DNA of 64,000 nucleotides, taken from the NCBI RefSeq assembly GCF_030551875.1, contig NZ_JAUOZU010000021.1, positions 25,972-89,971 of the forward strand. The letters are read 5' to 3'. The number at the start of each line of letters is the position of its first letter. Position 1 is the first letter of the stretch. This DNA comes from Fluviirhizobium alvei. GTDB lineage: Bacteria; Pseudomonadota; Alphaproteobacteria; Rhizobiales; Rhizobiaceae. This document shows positions 16,367-23,730 of the stretch, in pieces. Position numbers and translations under genes: made by a program. Under the pieces are notes generated by a model. That model saw nothing but the letters and a program-made list of their open reading frames with translations. It had not been told where the DNA came from and searched no databases.

Positions 16367-16732
16367 ATGAGCATGACGGCGACAAACACGGCTTCGGGAT
16401 CGATCCATAGCGATTTCGGCATGCAGGGCCGCCAGTGGGAACGTTTCGCGATCAGCCGGGTTGGCCGGATCATATCCGTCGGTGCCAACCTCAGCGGCCT
16501 GTCCTACCGGACCTGCGAACTGATCGACATTTCCCGCGGCGGTGCGGCCATGAAACTCGACAACACCATCGGGATGCCGGATCACTATTATCTGATGCTT
16601 CTCGGCACCGATCTCCGGATCGGCTGCGCGGAAGTCTACCGGCAGGAACGCAGGGTCGGGGTGCGGTTCATCAAGACGCTCGATCAGGAATTCCTCTCGA
16701 TGATCGTGCGCGGAGACTTCTTCACCAAGTAA
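16367..16732 (+). CDS. PilZ-domain protein
   Basis: A 121-residue single-domain PilZ protein. Both binding motifs are present: R22-Q-W-E-R26 (RxxxR) and D54-I-S-R-G-G59 (DxSxxG), with the barrel strands YYLMLLG and VGVRFI behind them. It should bind cyclic di-GMP and act through protein contact, for example on motility or exopolysaccharide. A paralogue with degenerate motifs lies directly upstream. An AAAGGAGA-type site precedes the start. An 11-bp perfect inverted repeat follows the stop codon. Confidence 0.82.
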   Translation: MSMTATNTASGSIHSDFGMQGRQWERFAISRVGRIISVGANLSGLSYRTCELIDISRGGAAMKLDNTIGMPDHYYLMLLGTDLRIGCAEVYRQERRVGVRFIKTLDQEFLSMIVRGDFFTK

Positions 16733-16741
16733 GAGTCGACT

Positions 16742-16777
16742 TCGATGACAGGCGCGTCCTATCGATCCTGTCATCGA
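16742..16777 (+). terminator. Perfect 11-bp inverted repeat after the second PilZ gene
   Basis: TCGATGACAGG (16742-16752) and CCTGTCATCGA (16767-16777) form a perfect stem with a 14-base loop, starting ten bases after the PilZ stop. No T-run follows, so it is either an unusual terminator, an mRNA 3'-end stabiliser or an operator for the aminotransferase gene about 100 bp downstream. Confidence 0.5.
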
Positions 16778-16874
16778 GACTGCGGGCATGCCGGCCGGCA
16801 AGGGTTGCACCTCTTGCGTCCATGGGCAAAAGTCCTATCCTCCCGGCGCAAATCGTGACTCGCAAGGATTTCCC

Positions 16875-17987
16875 ATGTCCATTTTCCCCCGGCTGACCTC
16901 GATCGTGCGCGAACTTCCGGCCACCGTGCCGTTCGTCGGCCCCGAAGCGATCGAACGCAATCGCGGCCTGAAGGTGAAGGCGCGCATCGGCGCCAATGAA
17001 AACGGCTTTGGCCCCGCCCCTTCGGTGCTTGCGGCGATGGCGCAAGCCGCACCCGAAACCTGGAAATATGCCGATCCGGAAAACTTCGAACTGCGCGAAG
17101 CGCTGGCGAAACATCATGGACTGAGCCGCGACCAGATCAATATCGGGGCCGGCATCGACGGACTTCTGGGCGAAATCGTGCGGATGGTGATCGAGCCCGG
17201 CCTGCCGGTCGTTACCTCACTGGGCGCCTATCCGACCTTCAACTATCATGTCGTCGGCTATGGCGGCCGTCTCGTGACCGTTCCCTATGCGAACGATCGC
17301 GAAGATCTGGGCGCTCTTCTCGACGCCGTTCGACGCGAAGATGCGCCGCTGGTCTATTTTGCCAATCCCGACAATCCGATGGGAAGCTGGAACGATGGCA
17401 AGGATGTGGTGGACTTTGCCCGCGCCCTGCCCAAGACGACTTTGCTCGTTCTCGACGAAGCCTATGGCGAGACGGCGCCGGATGGGGTGATCCCGCCCGC
17501 CGATGCGCTGATCGACCGACCGAACGTGATCCGGACCCGGACCTTCTCGAAGGCCTACGGGCTTGCAGGCGCACGCATTGGCTATGTGATTGCCGCCGCC
17601 GAGACGGCTGCGATTTTCGATCGGGTGCGCAATCATTTCGGCATGAGCCGCGTCAGCGTCGCAGCCGCGCTCGCCGCACTTGCCGACCAGGACTATCTCG
17701 CCGAGGTCAAGGCGAAGATTGCCGCCGCGCGCGAAAGGATCGGTTCGATTGCGGTCGCCAACGGGTTTTCGCCGCTGCCATCGGCCACCAATTTCGTGGC
17801 AATCGACTGCGGCCGCGATGGTGCCTATGCGAAGGCGATCGTCGATGGGCTGATGGAAGAAGGGGTTTTCATTCGCATGCCGGGAGTTGCTCCACTCAAC
17901 CGCTGCATCCGTGTGTCGGTCGGACCTCAGTCCGATATGGACCTTCTGGCCGAAGCCTTGCCGAAAGTCTTGAAAAAGCTCGGATAA
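16875..17987 (+). CDS. Histidinol-phosphate aminotransferase-like PLP enzyme
   Basis: A 370-residue fold-type I aminotransferase of the HisC branch. The PLP-binding elements are visible: NPDNPMG (about 164-170), LVLDEAYGE (Asp194, Tyr197), TFSKAYGLAGAR with Schiff-base Lys226, and a C-terminal IRVSVG substrate-binding arginine. The start at 16875 has AAGGA seven bases upstream; the upstream open frame lacks family sequence. HisC converts imidazole-acetol phosphate and glutamate to histidinol phosphate in histidine synthesis, but rhizobia carry several HisC paralogues, some acting on aromatic or other 2-oxo acids, and no his gene is adjacent. Family sure, substrate open. Confidence 0.82.
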   Translation: MSIFPRLTSIVRELPATVPFVGPEAIERNRGLKVKARIGANENGFGPAPSVLAAMAQAAPETWKYADPENFELREALAKHHGLSRDQINIGAGIDGLLGEIVRMVIEPGLPVVTSLGAYPTFNYHVVGYGGRLVTVPYANDREDLGALLDAVRREDAPLVYFANPDNPMGSWNDGKDVVDFARALPKTTLLVLDEAYGETAPDGVIPPADALIDRPNVIRTRTFSKAYGLAGARIGYVIAAAETAAIFDRVRNHFGMSRVSVAAALAALADQDYLAEVKAKIAAARERIGSIAVANGFSPLPSATNFVAIDCGRDGAYAKAIVDGLMEEGVFIRMPGVAPLNRCIRVSVGPQSDMDLLAEALPKVLKKLG

Positions 17988-17992
17988 ACAAA

Positions 17993-18020
17993 CCGCGCGA
18001 AACCCGATTGTGTCGCGCGG
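17993..18020 (+). terminator. Terminator-like hairpin after the aminotransferase gene
   Basis: Perfect 8-bp stem CCGCGCGA (17993-18000) and TCGCGCGG (18013-18020), six bases after the stop codon. There is no T-run on the plus strand, so termination would be weak or factor-assisted. Confidence 0.45.
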
Positions 18021-18128
18021 TCAAGAGATAGCCTGCATTCGCAGTGCTTTGATCGCCCCTTGGCGGGCGGTTGAGCTTTTATTGATGCTCTGGTGATGCC
18101 ATGCGTTTTTCATGTCCCAAAGGACCGA

Positions 18129-18392
18129 TCAATGCATGGTCATCCATTCGCGGGCTGCACGGAGTGCAGTGGCCAGTTCGCTCTTGCTCATGGACGGAAC
18201 GAGATCGGCGCGCAGAGCGGCGGCCCGTTCGGAACCCTTGATGGCGGCAATGTTGAGCCACTTGTGGGCAGCCACCAGATCGATTTCGCAACCGCGACCG
18301 GTCGCATACATCAGACCCATTTCGCAAAGAACGTCAGCGCGAGCCTCGCCGCCCATTGCCGTTTCCTGTGTATTGATGTCAAAGCGTGCCAT
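18129..18392 (-). CDS. Small Sel1-like repeat protein
   Basis: An 87-residue cytoplasmic protein holding essentially one Sel1/TPR-like helical pair (EMGLMYATGRGCEIDLVAAHKWLNIAA). There is no signal peptide. The start has AAGG ten bases upstream. Its sequence is typical of small proteins found singly in Rhizobiaceae; function unknown. Sel1 repeats mediate protein contacts. It lies alone, convergent with the aminotransferase, with a long upstream gap. Confidence 0.72.
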   Translation of the reverse strand: MARFDINTQETAMGGEARADVLCEMGLMYATGRGCEIDLVAAHKWLNIAAIKGSERAAALRADLVPSMSKSELATALRAAREWMTMH

Positions 18393-18887
18393 TGTTGTTA
18401 CCTTGCCTGTTGTTTCGTTGCCTGTTTTACCTTGAGGGCCTTTTTCCGGTTCGGATCTTCTTCAATCGAGACCCTTTAACCTTCCGGCCTTGGCAGTTTT
18501 CCTGCTCGTCTTATGGCTTCACTATGGCTGAGGCTTTTCAATAGCGGCTTAAAATGCATGCTTAATCGGAAGAAAACGATGTAAAAACACTCTGTAAACT
18601 TGTCTTTTCGTTAAGTATCCAACTGCCTGCACTTCACGCATTTCCTTGAAATTTTTACGGAATTTTCAGCAACCCATTTCAACTCATTGCTAACCACAGC
18701 AACGATTGACCTTTTTTGGCCGCTCCTCAAATGTCCGCCAAAGTCGGGTTCAGGCATATTTACCTTTACGTGCGCGTCAGCTATATCCTCGGACGGGGAC
18801 GAGGCTCGCCGCAAGGTCCGGATGCAAGCAATGGGGTTCTCCAGACCCGACGGCGAGCCGGTTCCAATTTTCACCGGGAGGATCGAC
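18393..18887. other. 495-bp gene-free divergent promoter region
   Basis: No convincing gene is present on either strand. The region separates the divergent small Sel1 gene and the DUF2147 gene and must carry both promoters. Its middle (about 18530-18680) is AT-richer than the surroundings and holds short palindromes around 18555 (ATGCATGC flanked by TTAA). A TTAACC half-site lies at 18477-18482. A small RNA cannot be excluded. Confidence 0.4.
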
Positions 18888-19223
18888 ATGCGCAAACTGA
18901 TGCTTATGACAGCAATGCTTGCCTTCGCCGGGGCCGCACAGGCCGCCGAGCCAATCGAAGGCAACTGGAAGACGGCAAGCGGTGAGACCGCAGCCATTTC
19001 GAAATGTGGTGGCTCTTTCTGCGTGACGCTGAAGACCGGCAAGTTTGCCGGCAAGCGCATCGGCAAGATGTCCGGTTCGGGCGATGAATATTCCGGCGAG
19101 ATCACCGATCCGGAAGATGACAAGACCTATTCCGGCTATGGCACCGTTTCGGGCAATGCGCTGAAGATGAAGGGTTGCGTGATGAGCGTGTTCTGCAAGT
19201 CGCAGACCTGGAAGCGCATCTGA
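18888..19223 (+). CDS. Exported DUF2147-family protein
   Basis: A 111-residue protein with a clear cleavable signal peptide (MRKLMLMTAMLAFAGAAQAA). The mature part has the DUF2147 pattern: EGNWKTASGETAAISKCGGSFCVTLKTGKFAGKRI-like first half with a Cys pair, then ITDPEDDKTYSGYGTV and a second Cys pair near the C-terminus (GCVMSVFCKSQTWKR). Four cysteines suggest two disulfides in the periplasm. GGGAGG lies seven bases upstream of the chosen ATG. Function of the family is unknown. A strong terminator follows. Confidence 0.82.
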   Translation: MRKLMLMTAMLAFAGAAQAAEPIEGNWKTASGETAAISKCGGSFCVTLKTGKFAGKRIGKMSGSGDEYSGEITDPEDDKTYSGYGTVSGNALKMKGCVMSVFCKSQTWKRI

Positions 19224-19247
19224 TCACGTCTGATCTCTAATGATTTC

Positions 19248-19284
19248 AAGCCGGCCGCATCGTGAAGACGCGGCCGGCTTTTTT
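19248..19284. terminator. Rho-independent terminator between DUF2147 and YciI-like genes
   Basis: An 11-bp stem AAGCCGGCCGC (19248-19258) and GCGGCCGGCTT (19270-19280) followed by six T on the plus strand. It lies between convergent genes and the A-rich left flank offers limited T on the minus strand. Confidence 0.9.
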
Positions 19285-19305
19285 GCGCTTGGATATCGCA
19301 GGGCG

Positions 19306-19599
19306 TCAGTCGCCCGCGAGCAGGAATTCCAGCCGTGGATCGACCTTGCCCGGCCGGAAGGCGATGATTTCGGTTTTCACCACGCCTTCGGCGACGAAGG
19401 GATCGGCTGCCAACCGCATCTCGATCTCCTGCCGGTTTGCCGCCTGAGCGAGAATGGCGCCGCCCTTGCGATCCTGAAGGCTGCCCGCCATCAGGAAGGC
19501 GCCATCGGCAAAGCCCTCGCGCAGCCATTGATTATGGCCATCCATCAGGTCCGCAGCACGCCCGGCTTCATCTGAAAACACCAATTGCACGAGAAACAT
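19306..19599 (-). CDS. YciI-like family protein
   Basis: A 97-residue protein with the ferredoxin-like YCII fold: MFLVQLVFSDEAGRAADLM opening strand and helix, GHNQWLREGFADGAFLMAGSL with the conserved His, then ADPFVAEGVVKTEIIAF. Family members are small dimeric proteins with a His-Asp pocket; one relative acts as a dehydrochlorinase, but most have no known reaction. TGGAG lies eight bases upstream. It follows the TetR gene by 51 bp on the same strand and may be controlled by it. Confidence 0.82.
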   Translation of the reverse strand: MFLVQLVFSDEAGRAADLMDGHNQWLREGFADGAFLMAGSLQDRKGGAILAQAANRQEIEMRLAADPFVAEGVVKTEIIAFRPGKVDPRLEFLLAGD

Positions 19600-19650
19600 T
19601 TCAAACTCCAGGTTCGATTGGATTTAGAATGGTGGCTTCGCGTTCAGCAG

Positions 19651-20226
19651 TCAGACTGCGGCCGCCAGGGTTTGGTCGAGCCAGTCGATGGCGGCCTCCA
19701 CTTCGCGGCGCACGAAGGCTTCATCACGATAGGCGAGCGCGAGTGAGGCCACTCCCTGGCTTCGCATGAGAATGTGCAGGGCCAGCCGATCAGCCGCCTC
19801 TCCACAGCCCGCCGCGACAAACTGGCGGGTAAGCCAATGACGGAAAAGATCGAAAATCTCTCTCGCCTGCGGCTGGAAAGGATGATCGAGCTTGGCGAGT
19901 TCGCTGCAGAGCGTGCCGACCGGGCAGCCGAACTGCATGATTTTCGCCTCGTTTGCGATCAGGATTTCAATGAACTGGCGGATACGCTCCCGCGGGGCTT
20001 CGGCATTCCTCTCCCATCCATCGAGCATGGCGGCGGTCCTTGCCAGCCTGAAAGCGATCACGGCGGCGAGAATGTCATCCTTGGTCTTGAAGTGATGGTA
20101 GAAATTGCCGCGCGAGATGCCGACCGCCCCGGCGATATCGGCAAAGGCGGTGCTGTCAAACCCCTGCTCGTAGAAAAGCCGATCGGCCACCTGAACTATC
20201 TCGTCACGGGTCTTCGGTCGCACCAT
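19651..20226 (-). CDS. TetR/AcrR-family transcriptional regulator
   Basis: A 191-residue TetR repressor. The N-terminal helix-turn-helix is clear (FADIAGAVGISRGNFYHHFKTKDDIL), followed by an all-helical ligand domain. The ATG at 20226 is preferred over a TTG two codons earlier because CGGAG lies at the right distance. Two tandem TAGG-N8-CCTA sites just upstream are its probable operators. The next gene on the same strand encodes a YciI-like protein; the gene upstream, on the same strand but behind a terminator, is a glutathione transferase. Ligand unknown. Confidence 0.9.
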   Translation of the reverse strand: MVRPKTRDEIVQVADRLFYEQGFDSTAFADIAGAVGISRGNFYHHFKTKDDILAAVIAFRLARTAAMLDGWERNAEAPRERIRQFIEILIANEAKIMQFGCPVGTLCSELAKLDHPFQPQAREIFDLFRHWLTRQFVAAGCGEAADRLALHILMRSQGVASLALAYRDEAFVRREVEAAIDWLDQTLAAAV

Positions 20227-20243
20227 CGCCAACTCCGACTAAT

Positions 20244-20278
20244 TAGGACATTTGCCCTAAACTAGGTCAATCGTCCTA
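20244..20278 (-). promoter_or_regulatory. Tandem operators upstream of tetR
   Basis: Two copies of TAGG-N8-CCTA, at 20244-20259 and 20263-20278, centres 19 bp apart; the outer arms TAGGAC and GTCCTA also form one larger dyad. They lie 18-52 bp upstream of the TetR start, the usual place for autoregulation. Binding by this TetR protein is inferred. Confidence 0.65.
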
Positions 20279-20292
20279 TTTCTGTCAAGCGC

Positions 20293-20322
20293 GAAAAACC
20301 CGCCGTGATCGACACGGCGGGT
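20293..20322 (-). terminator. Rho-independent terminator of the glutathione transferase gene
   Basis: On the minus strand a 9-10-bp GC stem (arms 20322-20313 and 20307-20299, five-base loop) is followed by five T. It lies 30 bp after the GST stop codon and insulates it from tetR. Confidence 0.9.
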
Positions 20323-20351
20323 CCGGAACTCATATTGGTTTTGGGAATGGC

Positions 20352-21053
20352 CTAGCGGGCGCGCTGGCCGAACAGGATCTTCTGCGCTTCCTTGTCATCG
20401 GCAAGGCTGGCCTGGCGTTCGCGCTCGGCCTTACCGACATCGATGGCGCGCTGAACGGCGGGGCGCGCCTTCACCCGCTCGTACCAGCCCCTGAGGTTGG
20501 GGAAATCGTCGAGATCCTGGCCCTGGTTCTTATGGGGAATGACCCAGCCGATCGAGGCCATGTCGGCGATCGAATAGTCGCCGGCGAGATAGTCGCGGCC
20601 TTCGAGACGCCGGTTCATGACGCCATAGAGACGGTTGACCTCGTTGGTATAGCGATCGATGCCATACTGGATCTTTTCCGGTGCATAGTTGCGGAAGTGG
20701 TGCGCCTGCCCGGCCATCGGACCAAGGCCGCCGACCTGCCAGAACAGCCATTCCTCGACCTGAACGCGCGCGCGCTCATCGCTCGGATAGAACCTTCCGT
20801 ACTTGCGACCGAGATATTGCAGGATGGCGCCGGATTCGAACACCGAGATCGGCTCGCCTCCCGGCCCATCCGGATCGATGATCGCCGGCATGCGGTTGTT
20901 TGGTGCGATCTTGAGAAAATCGGGCTCGAACTGCTCGCCCTTGCCAATGTTGATATATTTCACCTCGTAGGGAACGTTGAGTTCCTCGAGCATGATGGTG
21001 ATTTTCCAGCCATTCGGCGTTGGCCAGTAGTAGAGTTCGATCGGCGCGGTCAT
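20352..21053 (-). CDS. Glutathione S-transferase family protein (YfcG/Ure2p-like)
   Basis: A 233-residue GST. The thioredoxin-like N-domain starts ELYYWPTPNGWKITIMLEEL, the signature of the Ure2p/YfcG (nu-class) group, and holds NNRMPAIIDPD (cis-Pro) and FESGAILQYLGRKYG (glutathione contact). The C-terminal helical domain (about residues 95-210) holds YSIADMASIGW. Members act as glutathione-dependent disulfide reductases or peroxidases. The chosen start has GGAGAG eight bases upstream. It is monocistronic, with its own terminator. Confidence 0.88.
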   Translation of the reverse strand: MTAPIELYYWPTPNGWKITIMLEELNVPYEVKYINIGKGEQFEPDFLKIAPNNRMPAIIDPDGPGGEPISVFESGAILQYLGRKYGRFYPSDERARVQVEEWLFWQVGGLGPMAGQAHHFRNYAPEKIQYGIDRYTNEVNRLYGVMNRRLEGRDYLAGDYSIADMASIGWVIPHKNQGQDLDDFPNLRGWYERVKARPAVQRAIDVGKAERERQASLADDKEAQKILFGQRAR

Positions 21054-21209
21054 CGGTCTCTCCAGAGCGTTTTTTGACAGTCGGAGTTTGAAGGTAGGAA
21101 GCCGTCCCGATCTTGGCAACCATTCTGAACCGAAAATGAATGCGGATCTCAGGACCGGTTCAGACGGACTTCGCTAGACAGGCATCATCGCAAGTCACGG
21201 AACCCGATC

Positions 21210-21404
21210 ATGACCATTCTCGCTCGCCGCCTCACCATCATCAGCCTCTCTGCCCTGATCTTTGCGCTGGCGCTTCAGATGGTGGTCGCGAACAACAGCC
21301 GGATGCGGACCGCCCTCATCCACGGCAGCGCGAACTGCCATGCAACGCTTCTCAACGATTGCCTGTCCGGCTCGCCCTTCGGCGCCCGTTTCGTCACCAA
21401 CTAA
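21210..21404 (+). CDS. Small single-pass membrane or exported protein
   Basis: A 64-residue frame with an N-terminal hydrophobic segment (about residues 7-27: LTIISLSALIFALALQMVVA) and a short polar tail with two cysteines (NCHATLLNDC). It could be an exported peptide with a signal sequence cleaved after VVA or a membrane-anchored microprotein. A weak CACGGA site lies ten bases upstream. No family recognised; coding status rests on the signal-like N-terminus and position. Confidence 0.45.
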   Translation: MTILARRLTIISLSALIFALALQMVVANNSRMRTALIHGSANCHATLLNDCLSGSPFGARFVTN

Positions 21405-21436
21405 AATTTTAGGACGCTTCGCTCCAGGTGGACCGA

Positions 21437-21464
21437 TTGATTGTCATAAGCCGCCATCTATAAT
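21437..21464 (+). promoter_or_regulatory. Probable promoter of amn (leaderless transcript predicted)
   Basis: A perfect -10 TATAAT (21459-21464) with TTGATT (21437-21442) 16 bases upstream. The expected start site, six to seven bases after the -10, falls on the amn start codon at 21470. No ribosome-binding sequence precedes that codon. Confidence 0.6.
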
Positions 21465-21469
21465 GGCTC

Positions 21470-22972
21470 ATGGCAAAGCGAATCTCTTCACACACACTCT
21501 ACGACATCCTCTCCCCCGAACCCTTCGTTGCGCAGGAATTCACCGACCCTGACACGGCGGTAGACGCGCTGACCGCACTTTATGGCCGGAACACAGCCTT
21601 CCTTCGCAGCGCGTTCGACGATATCATTCGCGGATCGGCCCCCAAGGGCCGCTACAGGGCCTATTATCCCGAGATCCGGATATCGACCATGCGGTACGAC
21701 AAGACGGATTCCCGGCTGCCCTATGGTTTCCTGTCCGAACCCGGCAGCTATTCGACCACGGTGACGAGACCCGATCTTTTCCGTCACTATCTGAAGACCC
21801 AGATCGGCCAGCTGCTGCAAAACCACAACCTGCCGATCACGATCGCGGAATCGACGACGCCGATCCCGTTGCATTTCGCCTTCGGCGAGGGCGCGCATGT
21901 GGAAGCCAGCGCCACGAGTTCGTTCGACATGCCGCTCCGGGATCTGTTCGACACGCCGGACCTGACGACAACCGACGATGAAATCGCCAATGGCGAATAT
22001 GAACCGCCACCGGGCACCGCACGTCCGCTGGCGCCGTTCACCGCACAGCGGATCGACTATTCGCTCGCACGTCTCAGCCACTATACCGCGACGCAGGCCG
22101 AGCATTTCCAGAATTTCGTGCTGTTCACGAACTATCAGTTCTATATCGACGAATTCTGCTCCTGGGCACGCCAGCAGATGCAGGAAGGCGGCAACGGCTA
22201 TACGGCTTTCGTGGAACCCGGCAATCTCGTGACGCCGGCCGGGTCGAACGAGCCCGTCGAAGGGGTGCCGCCGCCGCGCCTGCCGCAGATGCCGGCCTAC
22301 CATCTCAAGCGCAAAGGCCATGCCGGCATTACGATGATCAATATCGGCGTCGGCCCGTCGAACGCGAAAACCATCACCGACCATGTGGCGGTCCTGCGCC
22401 CGCATGCCTGGCTGATGCTCGGCCATTGCGCCGGCCTGCGCAACAGCCAGAATCTCGGCGACTATGTGCTCGCCCATGCCTATATGCGCGAAGACCATGT
22501 GCTCGATGACGATCTTCCGGTCTGGGTGCCCATTCCGGCGCTCGCCGAAATCCAGCAGGCGCTGCAGGATTCGGTGGCAGAAGTAACCGGCTATGACGGG
22601 TACGAGCTGAAGCGCATCATGCGGACCGGTACGGTGGCCACCATCGACAACCGCAACTGGGAACTGCGCGACCAGCGCGGGCCGGTGAAGCGGCTCAGCC
22701 AGGCGCGCGCCATCGCACTCGACATGGAATCGGCGACAATTGCCGCCAACGGGTTCCGCTTCCGCGTCCCCTATGGCACGCTGCTCTGCGTTTCCGACAA
22801 GCCGCTGCATGGCGAACTGAAGCTTCCGGGCATGGCGTCGGCCTTCTACCGGACCCAGGTGAACCAGCATCTCAAGATCGGGATCCGGGCGCTCGAAAAA
22901 CTGTCGGCGATGCCGGCGGGCCAGCTGCATTCGCGCAAGCTGCGCAGCTTCTTCGAGACAGCCTTCCAATGA
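21470..22972 (+). CDS. amn: AMP nucleosidase
   Basis: A 500-residue AMP nucleosidase, which cleaves AMP to adenine and ribose 5-phosphate and so helps set adenylate levels. The N-terminal AMN-specific domain (about residues 1-180, YYPEIRISTMRYDKTDSRLPYGF) is followed by the nucleoside-phosphorylase fold, with HAWLMLGHCAGLRNSQ and the ALDMESATIAANGF motif carrying the catalytic Glu/Asp region. Length matches the family (E. coli 484). No ribosome site precedes the ATG; a perfect -10 sits five bases upstream, so a leaderless message is likely. It overlaps the following methyltransferase gene by four bases. Confidence 0.93.
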   Translation: MAKRISSHTLYDILSPEPFVAQEFTDPDTAVDALTALYGRNTAFLRSAFDDIIRGSAPKGRYRAYYPEIRISTMRYDKTDSRLPYGFLSEPGSYSTTVTRPDLFRHYLKTQIGQLLQNHNLPITIAESTTPIPLHFAFGEGAHVEASATSSFDMPLRDLFDTPDLTTTDDEIANGEYEPPPGTARPLAPFTAQRIDYSLARLSHYTATQAEHFQNFVLFTNYQFYIDEFCSWARQQMQEGGNGYTAFVEPGNLVTPAGSNEPVEGVPPPRLPQMPAYHLKRKGHAGITMINIGVGPSNAKTITDHVAVLRPHAWLMLGHCAGLRNSQNLGDYVLAHAYMREDHVLDDDLPVWVPIPALAEIQQALQDSVAEVTGYDGYELKRIMRTGTVATIDNRNWELRDQRGPVKRLSQARAIALDMESATIAANGFRFRVPYGTLLCVSDKPLHGELKLPGMASAFYRTQVNQHLKIGIRALEKLSAMPAGQLHSRKLRSFFETAFQ

Positions 22973-23730
22973 GCGGAACGGGTGGCGAGGCGATCTACGT
23001 CGACCCGACCTTCGCCTCGTTCTATGATCTCGAGAATGGCGATGCGGCGGAAGGCGGGCGCCCCGATTTCGACTTCTGCCGGCAGATGGCGGCCAATGCC
23101 GCTTCCGTGCTCGATCTCGGTTGCGGCACCGGCGAGCTCGCCGCCTCGATCGCAGCCGGTCGCCGCGTCGTCGGTGTCGATCCGGCTGCCGCGATGCTGG
23201 AGGTGGCGCGCGGACGGCCGAACGGCGGCCAAGTCACATGGGTGAACTGTGGCGCTGCCGAACTTGATCTCGGCGAGAGGTTCGACCTGATCGTCATGAC
23301 CGGTCACGCCTTCCAGACCCTGTTGACCGATCAGGACGTGCTCGACGTTCTTTCCGCCATCCGTCGCCATCTTGCGCCCGAGGGGCGTTTTATCTTCGAC
23401 AGCCGCAACCCCGCCGTCGACGAATGGAAAGAGTGGACGCGCGAAAAATCCGAGCGAACGGTTCTGCACCCGCAATTCGGGGTCTGCGCGGCCTGGAACG
23501 ATGTCGCCTACGACGCACAGACGGGTATCGTGACCTACGAAACCGCCTATCAGGCAGAGGGCCGCCCTGTGCTTTCCAGTTTCGCCCGCATTCGTTTCAT
23601 CGACCGCGATCATCTTGATCGTTTGATTGCTGCTTCCGGCCTTGTCGTCGAGCGCTTGCTCGGCGATTGGCAGGGCACGCCCTACGAAGCCAGGAGCAAG
23701 GAAATCATTCCGGTCGGGCGGCTGCGCTGA
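22969..23730 (+). CDS. Class I SAM-dependent methyltransferase
   Basis: A 253-residue methyltransferase with the Rossmann SAM motif VLDLGCGTGELAASIA (about residues 44-59) and the acidic VVGVDPAAAM strand end, then FDLIVMTGHAFQTLL as motif IV region. No substrate-specific motif is recognised. The start codon overlaps the amn stop (ATGA), so the two are translationally coupled; whether the coupling reflects function in nucleotide metabolism is unknown. The 3' end overlaps the convergent lipid-kinase gene by 26 bp. Confidence 0.85.
   Translation: MSGTGGEAIYVDPTFASFYDLENGDAAEGGRPDFDFCRQMAANAASVLDLGCGTGELAASIAAGRRVVGVDPAAAMLEVARGRPNGGQVTWVNCGAAELDLGERFDLIVMTGHAFQTLLTDQDVLDVLSAIRRHLAPEGRFIFDSRNPAVDEWKEWTREKSERTVLHPQFGVCAAWNDVAYDAQTGIVTYETAYQAEGRPVLSSFARIRFIDRDHLDRLIAASGLVVERLLGDWQGTPYEARSKEIIPVGRLR

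Noticed and set aside
18548..18566. CtrA-like TTAA...TTAA pair in the 18.4-18.9 kb gap
   Set aside because: The halves are nine bases apart instead of seven.
21488..22969. 493-codon frame opposite amn
   Set aside because: Composition typical of a mirror frame (Arg/His/Gly rich) and no known family.
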